Source of the DNA: Eutypa lata
Lineage: Eukaryota > Ascomycota > Sordariomycetes > Xylariales > Diatrypaceae
NCBI GenBank assembly: GCA_022661535.1
Contig: JAKULF010000003.1
Location: 6,014,001-6,078,000 of the forward strand
Length of the DNA: 64,000 nucleotides
Reading direction: 5' to 3'
In this document: piece by piece, positions 21,955-34,799 of the stretch
Layout: each line of letters starts with the position of its first letter
Numbering within the stretch: the first letter of the stretch is position 1
Notes under the pieces: model-generated
Seen by the model: the letters and a program-made list of their open reading frames with translations, nothing else
Database searches by the model: none
What the model was told of the DNA's origin: nothing
Program-made: the position numbers and the translations under genes

Positions 21955-24564
21955 CTACACGCCACCGCCCATGAATGCTGCCAGATCATCTAGCTCTAAC
22001 AGTTGGCGTTCGAAGGCTAGGCAGAGCTCGGGTGCCGTCATGTCGCCGCCGGTAGAGGGCGCAGACTCGGCGGGCGGTCCGCCACCCGTCGACGAAGGTG
22101 CGGGTGAATCGGACTTGATATGGCCTGGAACAGGAGGGGGGCTGCCTGTGGCGGGTGTCGAAGCACCAGCAGAGCCCCCGTTGATGGTAGTGAAACCCGA
22201 CTTCCGGGGAGGCTCGTTCTCATGGTTCTCCGCATGCTCATGTATGTTGGAAGTCGATTGTTGCTCATAATCCATACTATCCGGAGGGTTGTGGTCGGAT
22301 TGGCTCGCCGTATCATCCTTGACCGAAGGTGGTGCAGGTTCGGGAGGGACGGACCGGTTGGCAGCGTTATCGCTGTTGTGTAGAACCTTAGCCATGACAC
22401 TGAGGTGGCGGTACCAAGGGACGGCCAGGATCCAGATATTGGCCCCATCTTGGAGGAAACGCATGCCATCGCGGACGAAGCCCTCGGCCGTCTCGTTCAC
22501 GTCTGAAGGCGTAAAGCCTTTAAGGCTGAACCAAGCGACAGTTGAGCAAGCAGTGAAGCAAGAGAAGAGCATAACAAGGGGGAAATTGAGAACCGCATCC
22601 TTATCAGCGTTGGATTCAAGGGCTAGAAGAAGGGACACAACACTATGCGAAGCGGCGAGAACACGGTCAACAGTCTGTAGATGAACGTGCGGCACCATGC
22701 GCCAGGATTCTCCGCTGGTAGTAACGACATGCAGTAGCCTGCGACGGTTGACCATGATAGTGGCGCAGTGGAGCAGGCAGTGAAGCATGGCGTATGTGTA
22801 CCCACTGCCCATAGTGATGTGGAGGTTGATATGACCTGGCTTATCCACAAAGTGCATAGGCAGCGAGCTGCGGACGGCATCGATACCAGCCTCTAAGGAA
22901 ACGCACTGCTCTTCGGAGAAGGTATCGCTTGTCACGGTAGTGAGCATCTCGATAACATTGCGCCAGGCCTGGGTAGCCATGACGATGTGTCCAAACTCAC
23001 CCACCTCGGTCAGAGGGGTGGCAGCATCCGGTAAGGTAGTTGGCGGGGTGCCAGCCAGAGTACGGACGTAAACAGGGGTACCGAAGTTGTAACTCATATC
23101 GGGACATGGAAGAGATACATCCTTGATATCATGGTGAGACAGAGCCGGGTGACGACCAGGACTGCTAGTAAGGAAGCAATCCAGGATGTAGATAAGCCAC
23201 AGAGTGCGACGGAAAGACTCATCCTTAATGAACTGGTCGGCATCTCCACGGTTCTGGTGCACCGAAATAATTCGATACATCTGGGCCATACGAGCGGCCT
23301 GGCCAAGATAAACGTAGGCTCGTACAGCATTCCTATTGCCCCACTCATGAATGGTCAAAAGACAGAGAGCCTGAATATCAGCTAAGCTCGGGTTGTCCAA
23401 GTTCTGCATGATTAGGTTGATTGACTTGGCCGCAAAATGTTCGGCGGCACCAGCGGCTCCGCCCTGACCGCCATATCGGCGAATCAAGCTTGTCGAGCTC
23501 CTATACACATCGTCAGCTGTAAGGTTAAAACAAGCATCCTTCCTATTGGTAGGAATACAAGGACAATGGATGTTTGAGCTGAACTGAAGGGAGTCACCGA
23601 TCGGGCGGGCACACACTAATCCGCTTCGGCGATTGGCTCGAATTGTCGTAGGCGGGGAGGTCCGGGAAGCACGAGGTGGCCAAAAAGGAAAAAAGAGAGA
23701 AAAAAGAAAGTTGGTTTGCTTACCGTGCAGCACATGTCAATAAACCATTAACAATACTAGGCTCAAGAGTGCCGCCCTTTAACTTCTGCAGGAATGAGGG
23801 CTTATGGAAGGCGACACAGGAGGGAAGGGTCTTGTTGATAACCCTTTCGCATTCTGTCACCAACTCAGGGGTGAGCCTGCAGGAACAAAGAAATCGTTAG
23901 TAAAGCCGATCAGGGTAAATGTACGAACAGACCAAGTGTGGGTGTTCGGAAATGGAAGCAAGCAAAGGCCAAATTGCGCTTGTTTTAAATGTGGGTGGGT
24001 ACACAGGCTTCTTTTTTTGGGTGCAAGATATGGTAAGCCGCCGGGGCGAAGCAACCGGCTGCTGTGGGAGGCGCAATGACCTGCAGCTAAGGTCCCCGAC
24101 CCTCCGGGATTTTGGGGGGGAAGGGTTCGGTTGCCCTGGCATAATAGCATGGGAACGAAAGAAACGGGGGAAAGCCACGGGAAAGAGAAGATAAGAGAAA
24201 GCGCGACGGATCGCGAACTTTACTCTAGCTAAGAAAAAGAATATAAAAGAAGATGAACTTACTTTTCGTTGTTAGTCTGAATGTTACGTGGCAAAACGGC
24301 GCCGGCGGTCATAGGCTGTCGGTCGCTGGTGGCCGAAACACTTCTCTCACCAGGAAGACTCTCGCGAGGACGAGGCGCTCTGGCAGGAGATTGTCCATGA
24401 TGATGAGCTAGGCTCTCTGAAGGAAGATAACATTCATGCATCCCTTTTGCGCAGTTCTTGCAAGGAGCGCGGCCGTTCTCGTAGACGCACTTAGTCTTTC
24501 CCTTCCTGCAGCGCACGCAGGCACCGCCGGCTCGCAGCGACGTGCCGCGGACGACAGAAGACAT
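21955..24564 (-). CDS. Zn2Cys6 fungal-specific transcription factor
   Basis: Three exons: 24564-24263, 23876-23724 and 23500-21955, giving 666 residues in frame; the introns are 386 bp (with a TACTAAC branch point) and 223 bp. Residues 16-45 form the binuclear zinc cluster with CX2CX6CX8CX2CX6C spacing (Cys16, 19, 26, 35, 38, 45) and a basic linker. Residues ~105-520 match the helical fungal-specific regulatory domain (for example LLTCAAR, IQALCLLTIHEWGN, FRRTLWLIYILDCFL and a DVSLPCPD segment). The last ~110 residues are rich in Pro, Ser, Gly and Thr. It is a nuclear DNA-binding regulator; its targets cannot be read from the sequence. It has an unusually long upstream region (5.5 kb to the next gene). 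Confidence 0.92.
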
Positions 24565-25757
24565 AGTGAAAATGACAATAACCTGAATGCACTAGAATAG
24601 ATCCTTCCGAGGGATACAGTGATGGTCCGGATGCAGGTCCGGAAAAAGTTGGGAGAGTTGAGTGAAGTGATGTTGAACGGAGGAAGACGGAAAGACGGTG
24701 TTCGGTGCGGGTGGATGAAATTTTGTTGTGTGAATTTCGGTCGGGAGTGGAGGAGATTTTGGGGGAAGAATCCCAAAGCCAAGGGGGTAGGGGGATGGGA
24801 AAGAGGGTCACAGGGGGGGCGCGGCAGAGAAAGAAAGAGAGAGTGTGTGTGAGAGAGAGATAATAATAATAATAATATGTAACTACATGTAGAATGGATG
24901 GGAAGGGAAGGGGTGGAACGAGGAAATTGAGACGACTTGAAGGTGGCGCGCTAGAGTCACCACCCACCTCTTCCTAACTTTAGTACTTAGATTCTGAAGG
25001 CTGGTCTGTTAGTTCTGGTAGGTAGGCGGTAGGTAGGTAGGCAGGCGGTAGGGCGGTAGGGCGGTAGGCAGGTAGCGGGCGAAAGTAGTAGAAGATCTCA
25101 GGGCACGGAGCAGGGCTTAGACGGGCAGTCGGCTTCGTTCTGAGCTTATCCCGTTTTCTTTGTGTCGGGGGTACACTTTTATTTTTATTTTTTTCGTTTC
25201 GCTAGGTTGGTGACCGGGGATGGATGAAGCGCACTCTAACTGATCAGGCGGGCCGATGGGGCACCCATTCGCATGGGGGGTCCGCCAACCACTTAGGTAG
25301 GTCGGTAGGTCGGTAGTAGGATGTGTAGATGTGTAGGCACCTGAGATACCTACAAATCAATTTGGTATGTACGAAGTATACGGAGTATGTATGTAGTTAG
25401 CTAGATGCATACAAACAACACGTAACTACACGATTTTACATCATCTTCATCATCGTTATCATCTATCTTAGAATATGTCGGTTTATTTTATTTTAAACTA
25501 ACCCACGATACCATTTGACTCCGATTGAATTTACAGGATGGAAATGACATTGCAGGTACCTATATATACACCTAGGTACCTAAATGTATGCAACGAGGAG
25601 GCACCTGAGGCAGGCGGCCGGGTGTGCTTCGGGATGGAAAAAGAACACCTGAAGCTCTGGAGACTGGAGATCCTACTAGACCGGTCGCGTAAAGAGGTAC
25701 ATCACACACTACTCGACCGCACGGCCCGCCGAATAACCTTATGTACAGTACTAACCA

Positions 25758-25788
<31 letters not shown>

Positions 25789-28700
25789 CCACCTTCACTT
25801 TTGAAGGTTTCGCACGTTATTGTGGTATACTACCTATTGTCTGACTGTATGATTGCATGCAGCCTATCTATGCTTCTGCCACGACTACCAAAAGTAGAAA
25901 AATAGAAAACAAATGCATTACGAAGTATTTCAAATGAAGATAACTATATATTAGGTTTTCCTCTTTTCCCTTCAGGTAAGGGTCTGCTTGTCTTGCCAAA
26001 CATACCATCTCATTTCCGAATAGTATGTAGGTACCTCGTGCGCGTCTCGGACCCGCGGCTCTGATGAAAGAAAAGAAAAACGGGGGTGAGTGGGTTCTAA
26101 CCTACCTTACCTTAGGTATAAAAGTGCAATCTCAGCTGTCGCAATTTTTGGTCCTTCCCACGGCCGAATCAAGTTCCCGGCTGCGTTTGTCGGTCAAGCC
26201 TCGAGGTTGTCCTCCATCTCGCCTCGTTACTACCTACTGCAAGGGCCGGGAGGGAGCAAGGAAACAAGCAGGCCTCAATTAACTTTCATGGTGAAACTTT
26301 AGATGCAGCCTACCTACCTGCCTTGGAGTAACTGCGGTGAAGATGCTTTTTCGGTAGGCTGGGCAATTAATAAGTTAGGTCTGCAACTCTAGGATCGAGA
26401 CGGGCTCGGACGGATCGGGTGGTTTTGCCGGGGCAGGACGTTCTTCATGTCCCCCCAGCCAGTCGTCGTTCTTGCTTAAACTAGAATAGAAAAACTCCCG
26501 TCGAATATAGTTACTCGTCACCGACTCCGCACCCGCCGCACTCGTGCTTTTCTTTCCTTATTTTTAGCGTTTGTTCATGACGAAGTCATTACAGTTTCAG
26601 TGATATGGACTAGCTTCGGTAGATAATCTAGACTATTTGTGCCATGTCCGGACCTAATGTACCTATGTGTATGTACGCGTGCCTCAACCGGGTGTGTTTT
26701 TGAACATAGCCGGTGCTATGGATTGATTTATACCTACAAAAGGTAGTCACACATCCTCATCATCACCTGTTGTCTCTCTCTCTCTCCGAGTCCGTTTGTT
26801 CTTTGTTAACTAATACGGGTAATTGACAACCGGTCGGCGACCCCCGATCCCTCCCACCCACCGCAGCCTAGACCAGACCAGGCACAATTAATTACTTAAG
26901 CGATTTATTGTAACCGAACTGCATGGCTAGTTGATGCTATCCATTCACAATTATACTGTTCACTAATAATATACTATTCGTAATTTGACTCGGGAAATAA
27001 CCTTGCTTGGCGTACACCATAGACCGACCAGCATGCCGGGGCTATTTGGGGCGGTCGGTCGATGATGGTCATCAATCATGGTCATCGCACCTCCGAGGGT
27101 GTGCAAACTCGCACCAAACCAAGCGATTCCAAACGCGCCGCACGGCTAGTTGGGCCCGTAGCGCCAACCTGATTGGTGGCATGACGCGAAGCGCGCAGAG
27201 ATGATCGCTCTCGTGCGGCCAACCCGGCCCTCAGCCATGAACATGGTAAGGTGTGTGGTAGTTTAGTTAAGCCAAAAGCAGAAGAGACACCCGTCCGTTG
27301 ATGAGATAGGTAGGCTAGGGATGTACCACCGCTATCCAGGTACTGCTATTATTACCTTACCATAATTACACTTGTCCGCCGGTACCTAGCACACTAAAAA
27401 TAAGGCGGCGCCGGATTGGAACTCGCGCTATTGCTGCAATCCTCCTCCTCCGTTGGACCTGGACCCCCGAAAAGTTCTTTTTTTGACTCGCTTTTCTCGC
27501 CAACGTGTTTTTCCGCCGCCGCTATTCTTGGTTTATTATAATAAAACGCAATGATCATTAACTACATTGATCACTTCGCCAATTTTCCCCATGATCTACT
27601 GTAGTACCAACTATAGCGTGACACCCACACACTCGCGCTTATACACACATAGACTATTTCCCTTATCATATCTAATTAGTAGTTCTTTACAAGCTATCTT
27701 ATAAAGTTACAATTACCTTTTACACTTCTCGCATCGTGTGCTTAAAGTGTTGGGTGGTGATCATGTGCCCACACCCGCCGCGTATTACATCATGTCAGAC
27801 CTGAAACAGGAGGGAGATCAAGCAAGTCAAAAGAGCGATAACTAACTAATGAGTCCCAGACTCCCGGAGAGGGCGGACGCATTGATTGTCGTGTTGCCTT
27901 TGCCCGACGGCCGAAAATCAACGCCAAGCTTATGTGCACCCGAGCAAGGGGGGACCCAAAGTGCCTATCAATGAACAGTGAACCAATAAATGACAGCCGA
28001 TTCTCCCTATGATTTTCCTAGGGTGCTACTCCAGTAATTTATCTACGTGCTCCATTACCTTCCGTGTCGGACAGGGGGGAAGGAATGGGTGATTCTGCTG
28101 CCGAACTTTCATCAGACCAACAGAAAATCCTACGGGGTCTCCGGCGGAGAAGGGAAAGATGGCCCTGCAACTCTCCATTTATCTCACCGCCAGCCACGTG
28201 CCGACTACCGACGTAACATTTCTGCCTTTCTTTTGTTGGAAGCGTCATAAGAGCGTCTTTCCGGTCAACAGGAAGCACTTTAAAAATTGGCTTGGCGGCT
28301 GGCCCGCCTACGGGATTATTGTCGACTTGTCATACTGATTTGATTTAGCCATCAGCAGCGCATAGCAAGTACATATGAAACGGAGGGGCGTAAGGAAACC
28401 ATATCCGGGCTGTTGACTCCCATCAATTGCGTGCCGCACACCATTTAAAGACTGCATGGGAGCATAAGAGCATAGGAGATACATAGGATAGGAGGTAAGG
28501 AGTGGTAGGTAGGTAGGTACTTACTTCCAAACTTGCGTACTGTGGAGTGGAGTCAGAAACTCTCTCGGAACGAGGTGGAGCCGCCGAGAAGTTGGGGGCG
28601 TCATTTATTAGCACGGGGCCCTCGGGGGCTCTTTCAAGTATTTTCATCCGCGTGTCTGTATGAACGAAAGCCTGGGTGCACCGTACGTGTTACATATGTA

Positions 28701-30090
28701 GGTACTTATAGATTATCTATTACATGTGCACGTATGCCTATCTATGTAATACAGAGTTGCCTATCTTTCCAAGTAGATGATATGACACCTAGCCTCTAGG
28801 TAGTTCTGATCTTTTGAATATACGGATGGATTAACCATCGGGGGCAACTCTCAGTGGTGTTGTGTGGCTTCGACACGCTGATTTGCCTAAATTAGACTTT
28901 CGTACCGTCGTGGAGTATTCCGAAGAAATAATTACTGCGTGATATTATTACCTATACTACTTAGGTGCTGTACTAAGGTACGCCCAGGCTTTGAAATTCC
29001 GGCGGTAGTTCCGCACCTCTCCTAAAGCCGCTCGAGACAGTGGGTCCCATATACGATCAAGGCCGGATTCTCGGATGTCAGCACGGTGCTTTCAGTATCT
29101 TCGTGTCCAAATATGTATCTGCAGGCGGGTTATTCCGGATGCTACGGTACTTGTTTCATAGACATACCGAGCTTTTAGTTAGGGCTATATGGTTGTAATT
29201 GGCGTTAGCGACCGAAATGGGAGCCCTTGCGTCTAGAAGAAACCCATATGTTACTACTAGGTAGAACAGGCGTTTTAAGATATAACTTTTAATATTTTTT
29301 TTCAATGACTAAAGGACAAGAAGACCGGCTCTTATTGAACGGTCGTTAACTATAGGCCACTTAAACATAAGCGCCAATGTCAGATGTGAAGGCGATATCA
29401 TTTTCTTAAAATGAGGGAGTGTCGATAGCGGCTATAGTTTTCAAAATGAGTAAGCACATCAGCGATAAATGGGCAGCATCACTATGCCTATTGAGATAAG
29501 TGGGATTATATAGATGATTCTATTGAGAAATTCATATAATTGCCTAGGTCGCGTATGCTGGAATGAAAAACTCCTATGCCATATCCAACACCAGTATAAA
29601 CCTACCAGTTTCTAGAGTGAAGAAGGATCATAATAGGTAGGTAGTGTGGCACAACCAGTTTGCAGTGCAGTCGGAAACTGCGAACGCCATGAAGCAGCAA
29701 TAGCCATAGGACATCTTGATAACTTAGCAAACTCCCGTTGTTTGATCGGCCAGTGATTCTCAAATGGATGGTCTTGTAGATCATCCATTCTCGCCCAGCT
29801 CGGGACCTCGCATTCCACGTATCCCAGTTATGATGTGGCCGTATGACTGACTAGACGAGCAAACAGTCATGTCTCCTCACCAGCCGCCACTCCAGCCATA
29901 CACCTTTTCGCTTGTCTCCTACGGGTGATGATCACATAGGTAGGCGGCAAACTGCCCACAAAAGTTTTCCCCCAAACGAGCCCACCTCCTCCACACTACT
30001 ACCACGGCTTTCCTTCTCCCAAATCACTCCGACGAAAGGAGCAACCCCTACCTTACTGTAAACGTCGCATCTCGCATCGCCTATCTCACC
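24565..30090. other. Long gene-free region upstream of two divergent genes
   Basis: About 5.5 kb with no convincing coding frame. The part next to the zinc-cluster gene (24,600-24,960) is purine-rich on the plus strand (CT-rich in the transcript sense), suggesting a long 5' leader, and ends with a GA/TAA microsatellite at 24,833-24,877. Tandem TAGG/TAGGC words lie at 25,018-25,075 and 25,294-25,316, a (CATA)n run at 25,758-25,786, and further TAGGTA words at 28,503-28,520 and 29,636-29,645. Several frames of 60-100 codons exist (25,538; 26,064; 27,007; 28,047; 28,533) but none has a domain. It could hold non-coding RNAs or distal control elements. Confidence 0.5.
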
Positions 30091-30999
30091 ATGTATCGCC
30101 GGCCTCCTCCGGTCGAATACGGACATGGGCACGGGCACGGCTATCCACGGCACGGCCTTGTGCCCCCTCATCCACACCGAGCCGTTATCAACCACGGCGG
30201 TGTTCCCCTGTTCTGGCGACCACCTCCGCAACGAGCTGTTCACCCTCCATTTCCGGGCGGGCTTACTCGACGGCAACACCTCGAGCCTGAGACTGTTCTT
30301 CGGTGTGAAGACAACGGCTACCACTACCGGCCTGACGCCGTTGTCGTCGAGGTCCAACTACCGCGGGATTCCATCTACCACTGCGACCGCATGGACCTCC
30401 TTACCCACTTCCCCAACATCCGACACCGGCTGACAGGTCGCATCCTGCACGTCGAAGACTACATCGCGGGGGCGAACCGGACGGCCCTCGCTGAAGACGC
30501 CCTACACCACATGTTCCGGGCGTTCGAGCTCCGGCGGATCGCAGGGCTATCGGTCGACCTGTTCGAGCGGGCGCGGGACCTCCTGCGCAGCAGAGGCGGC
30601 GGCGGCAGTAGTAGATACGGGCGCGACAGAGACGAGTTCTTCGGCAGCGCGTTCGACTTATTCGTAGGCACGTGCCAGGCGCTCGACTCGGAGGGCGGGC
30701 TGGGGTGCAGCGACGACCTGCTCGCGCAGATCGGCGAGTTCGCGCTCGAGCTGAAGGGGGCGGCGGACTTCGGGCCCTGGAACTACCACACGCTCCAGGC
30801 CCTGTTCGCCGCGTACTCCCAGGTCTTCCAGCCGAGCACGCCGCGCCACATGGAGACCCTCCGCTTGCTCTGGAAGGCCATCGACATCGACCTGAAGGCT
30901 AGGCTGATGACGGACCTGGGCAGGGAGCTGGCCTTCCATCCCCAGAGGAGCAGTGCGCATATCATGTTTCGCGCGCTGACCGATATGGGTGTGCTCTAG
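30091..30999 (+). CDS. Hypothetical protein with His/Pro-rich N-terminus
   Basis: Intronless, 302 residues. I do not recognise the family. Residues 1-45 are rich in Pro, His and Arg, with an alternating Gly-His run at 11-17. Residues ~70-300 look like a folded, mostly helical domain with a long helix-rich C-terminal half (FFGSAFDLFVGTCQALDSEG onward). The acidic/basic balance and very high third-position GC of the second half support a real gene. The ATG at 30091 directly follows a leader without upstream in-frame ATG. No signal peptide or membrane segment is seen. It is divergent from the zinc-cluster gene across 5.5 kb. Confidence 0.7.
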   Translation: MYRRPPPVEYGHGHGHGYPRHGLVPPHPHRAVINHGGVPLFWRPPPQRAVHPPFPGGLTRRQHLEPETVLRCEDNGYHYRPDAVVVEVQLPRDSIYHCDRMDLLTHFPNIRHRLTGRILHVEDYIAGANRTALAEDALHHMFRAFELRRIAGLSVDLFERARDLLRSRGGGGSSRYGRDRDEFFGSAFDLFVGTCQALDSEGGLGCSDDLLAQIGEFALELKGAADFGPWNYHTLQALFAAYSQVFQPSTPRHMETLRLLWKAIDIDLKARLMTDLGRELAFHPQRSSAHIMFRALTDMGVL

Positions 31000-31931
31000 T
31001 TGATGATTTGCGTGCTTTTGGGAGGGGGTAGGTATACTGTGTAGATACCTAACCTGATATGTAGTTTCTAGTGAGACCCCTACATTGGTGGTAGCGTCCA
31101 CCCCCTAGGCCCATGTCTATGCATGACGTATGGTGTCTTAAGCTTTTTGCTCGTTGCTGTAGAGTGTAAAGTGAATACCAGTTGAAGGCGCCTAAGACAC
31201 TTGGCTACCTACATATTCGCTGTTTACTTCTGAACTGTAGATAAGTGCTTATTGGAGAACGCCTAAACTCGTGATGTTGCCAAGCCAAGAAGGTTGGTGG
31301 ATCTTGGATCGTAGCGAAAGGATTAATTAATCGAAACTACGTGGCATAGACTTACATATCAGCTCGTATATATATATATACACCTCCTTGTCTTGTAAAC
31401 CCTGGTATTTACGCAGGTTTAAGAGAAACATTCCTATGCATACGTGCATACGATAGTCGTCTATCGATCTACATTCCTTGGTTAGAGCATTAAGTAATCG
31501 ATCTATGAGGGAGAAGCGGGAGTTAGCTCATGTACCCCGCCAGCCCAGCCACCTCTATAAGACGAGCCAATGCGAGGACGAGCCGATGGACGGTGATGCA
31601 ACCTCGCCGCATGTAGCGTCTAGATAGACTCTCTGTCTATTGTATGTCGCTAGAGTGGATATCTTCTTTCTAAACGAGACCTCCGATGAAGATATGAAAA
31701 CTTTCTTTTCTTTTCTTTCGTAAACCCGACAGGATACATATATTCGCCAGTGACCCTACGGCTCGGCTCGCTTGCGTGCTGGCTTACTGTTCCCACACGT
31801 CTAGCACCTCGTATATGTTTATGCACTTTATAAAGAGCTCGTTAGGAAATTCGATGTGAAAAGGGCACATTTAATAACTACCTACCTAACTTACACTACA
31901 TACAGCATTGCACCGCACAACACAACACAAC
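31000..31931. other. Intergenic, no gene seen
   Basis: Holds the 3' flank of the hypothetical gene and the promoter of the next. A (TA)n run lies at about 31,366-31,381 and a CTTTT repeat at 31,701-31,719. Confidence 0.4.
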
Positions 31932-32868
31932 ATGGAGTACCAACCGACAGCAACCCCGTCATCATATCCACCCCCACCAGATCAGCAGCAACGGGTGGAC
32001 CAACAACAGCAACAACAGCAACAGCAACAACTACAACCTACCCTCACATCGACGACGTCGTTTCCACCGCCACCACTAGAACCAAGGCTAGACCGCCCGG
32101 TGAGCACGCCCTTCGCAGGGACGAACATCCAGACGATCAAGTCAGCGTGCGAGATCTCGCTCGGGGATTACATCGAGCTGCAGAAGCGGCAGCAGCGGCG
32201 GTATGACGACCCCAAGGTGCAAGACCTGCTCCGCGCCCAGTACGGCTACGTAGTGAGCGATCTGCAGACGCTGCGGAGGGAGGTCGCCGTGCTCGTGAAG
32301 GAGGCCGAGTCTCATAGGTGGCGGAAGTGGTTGTTGGGTGGTCTCGTGTAAGTTTTTACATTGCATTACTTTTACCTCATTTGAGAGAACGTAGCGAAAA
32401 GAAAGAAAGAAAGAAGGGGGAAATATATATATAGCCTGGTCTGGTCTCAGACCCTTCTCATGAGCCCGTCCGTACGTATATATCTATATGTCATAACAAA
32501 ACTCACACAAGGATCTTCAAACGGCACACAGCGCGTCCTTCATCCCCATCATTCGGAAGATCTTCCGGCGGTCGGCGCACGACCGGGAATCGAACGACAC
32601 GGAGCACGCGTACCAGCGGAGCCGGTCGCTAGTGTCGCGGATCCTCGACACGGTCCGCCACGGCGGGGGCAAGTTCGCGTCGATCGCTTCGATCGTACTC
32701 GCCGTCCTGTACGTCTTCCAGAACGAGGTGTCCCTGCGGGTGGCCCGGACGGTCTCGAAGCGGCTGAAGCGGCTGTCGAACAAGATCGAGAGGGGAGAGG
32801 GGGACATGGTCGAGAAGGACCTGGATGTCCTCAAGGGCTGGCGCTGGAGGGTGTTGTTGATGTCGTAG
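31932..32868 (+). CDS. PolyQ protein with C-terminal hydrophobic segments, unknown function
   Basis: Two exons, 31932-32347 and 32532-32868, join in frame to 250 residues; the donor is GTAAGT, and the acceptor CACAG at 32531 was chosen because the nearer CAAG at 32511 leads to a stop. Residues 1-60 are disordered, with a 10-Gln run at 24-33 and Pro runs. Residues 62-130 form a charged helical region (ISLGDYIELQKRQQRRYDDP). Two hydrophobic stretches follow: about 133-149 (WLLGGLVASFIPIIRKIF) and 187-203 (FASIASIVLAVLYVF), suggesting a membrane-anchored protein. The tail is basic and helical. I do not recognise the family; organelle membrane anchoring is only an inference. Confidence 0.75.
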
Positions 32869-33134
32869 GGGCGGCACGATAATGCATATGAATTGTTCTT
32901 TTTTCCCCATCTTTTTAAGCACTACGATCGATCATAATTTTGCAATACATAAACTAGCATGTGTACAGAATTATCGTACATGCCTAAACTCGCGGGTTGG
33001 AATAGGGACGGATTTGTAATCAACTTAAAAAGTGTTAATACAGAGAAGCAGTCCATGTAGGCCTAGTCCCTCCCCTTTTCCCTCCTGGGTATCCGCGCCT
33101 CGAAACGCCAAAAATGCTAAATGTCCTGTTGTCT

Positions 33135-34799
33135 TCAATACATGCCATTACTGTGACCATCATTGCCCACAAATTCGCCTATTTGTAAGCGTGTCATGCC
33201 CTCCCTCGTACTTCCAACTTCTCCCGCCACCTTCAAGATGCCCTGCTCGAAGTCGCGCAGGACAGCAACAAGCTCCTGAATCTTCTCATCGGCGGCAGAA
33301 GCGCCGCCATTCTTGGTGGCCATCACCTTCTGCAGCTGCTCGACCAACCCATCCTGAACGCCGTGCAAGTGCATTTCGATCTCGGTTAGGTTACTCTCGT
33401 ATCTCTTCAGCTGACCATCCATCTCGTCGGCTGTCTTGGAGAAAAACCCGACGAGGTCCTGGCCGTCCGTCTCGGCATTCGCAGTACCGCCCGACTGCTG
33501 GCGCGGAGCCCATAAGTTGGGAGTGTGGTACTGCTGTGGTAACTTGAGGTTGTCGATAGCTCGGAAACTCAGGCGGGCGTGGTCGGCATCCTGGCTCACA
33601 AGATTCCTCGCAGCCTCGATAGCGTGAGCATCCGATTCGAGGGCATTCCGAGCGCCTTCGTATTTTCTCGTGACGAACTTGACGTCGTTGGGAATATTCT
33701 CGAGCATTTCGCCGTGACCGGGTATGAACGATTGAAGTTCCTCCTGGTGACGGATTTGGTTCAAAATGAACTTATCAATGCCTTCGACCGTCTTTTGGAG
33801 GTTTTCTTGGAGATCGCTGAATCTAGTAGTACCCTTGAGGTTAGAGAGATCTATTCGCACGCCAGGGACCGTCTGTTGCTGCTGGTTCGTTGATTGGCCT
33901 AACGAGCCAAGACCGAGAGACGTGCCTAAGCCCATTGCAGGCTGTGTCTGGGGTTGAGCTGGCTGGTTAAGGCTAGTATTGTCAGCAAGTGAGCATACTC
34001 GTAGAAGTGTATTGGGGCATGACAAAACTCACAAGAGGCTGGGCTTCTGTTGGTTTTGCTGGTTTTGCTGGGCGGGCTGACCGAAAAGGGATCCGCCCAG
34101 GGTAGGTGTCTGCTGAGCGGGCTTCGCGAGGCTAGAAAATAGACCACCACCTTGAGAAGCTTGAGGCTGGGGTTGAGACTGAGTTTGAGATTGAGCTGGA
34201 TTTCCACCAAACAGGCCGGATCCGGTCTGCGGTTGTTGCGCTGTTGCGTTACCTCCAGTACCGAACAAGCCCATTCCCGTTCCCGCCTGCTGCTGTGGCT
34301 GAGAAGTCGCAGCGGTCGCGTTTGCAGTGCCGAAAAGACCTCCTCCTGCGGCTGTAGCTTGTTGAGGTTGCGAAGTTGCGGGAGTCGAAGCCGCTCCAAA
34401 CAGAGAGCCGGTTTGTTGCGGTTGGGATGTAACTGTAGCTCCACCAAACAGGCTTGCGGCAGGTTTGGGTGTAGTAAGGGTACTTCCAAACAAGCCAGAG
34501 CCGGTTTGCGGCTGCTGAGGTTGAGCCTGGGATTGGGACGTAGAGCCAAACATATTGGATGCGGTTGGGGCTGCAGGTTGACTCGTTTTTGATCCACTGT
34601 TGGATAGCAACGTCTTTAGTGACTACACAGCACAAGGTGATGGTAATAGTGATGGTGATGGTAGTGGTGACGCCAGTTATGATGTTGTCGATGACGCGAA
34701 GAGGATAGAGTAACAATAGTGTGTGTCTTACAATAAATTGGCTGAGGATGTGTTTATACTCAAGCCTCCTGGACCACTCGCTGACCGCGCAAGGGCCAT
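33135..34799 (-). CDS. FG nucleoporin Nup49/NSP49 (NUP58 type)
   Basis: Three exons: 34799-34732, 34596-34033 and 33972-33135, joining in frame to 489 residues. Exon 1 is short and was found by frame and splice signals (ATG GCC CTT then GTAAGA); it yields the MALARSASG start and a proper junction into the repeat region. Residues ~20-230 are Gln/Pro/Ser-rich with about eight LFG repeats (GLFG or SLFG). Residues ~250-480 form the coiled-coil region that assembles the central Nsp1-Nup57-Nup49 channel complex (DLSNLKGTTRFSDLQENLQK, FIPGHGEMLENIP). It acts at the nuclear pore, the FG repeats lining the transport channel. The family call rests on the FG part plus the GTTRFSDL and IPGH segments typical of fungal Nup49. 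Confidence 0.88.
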
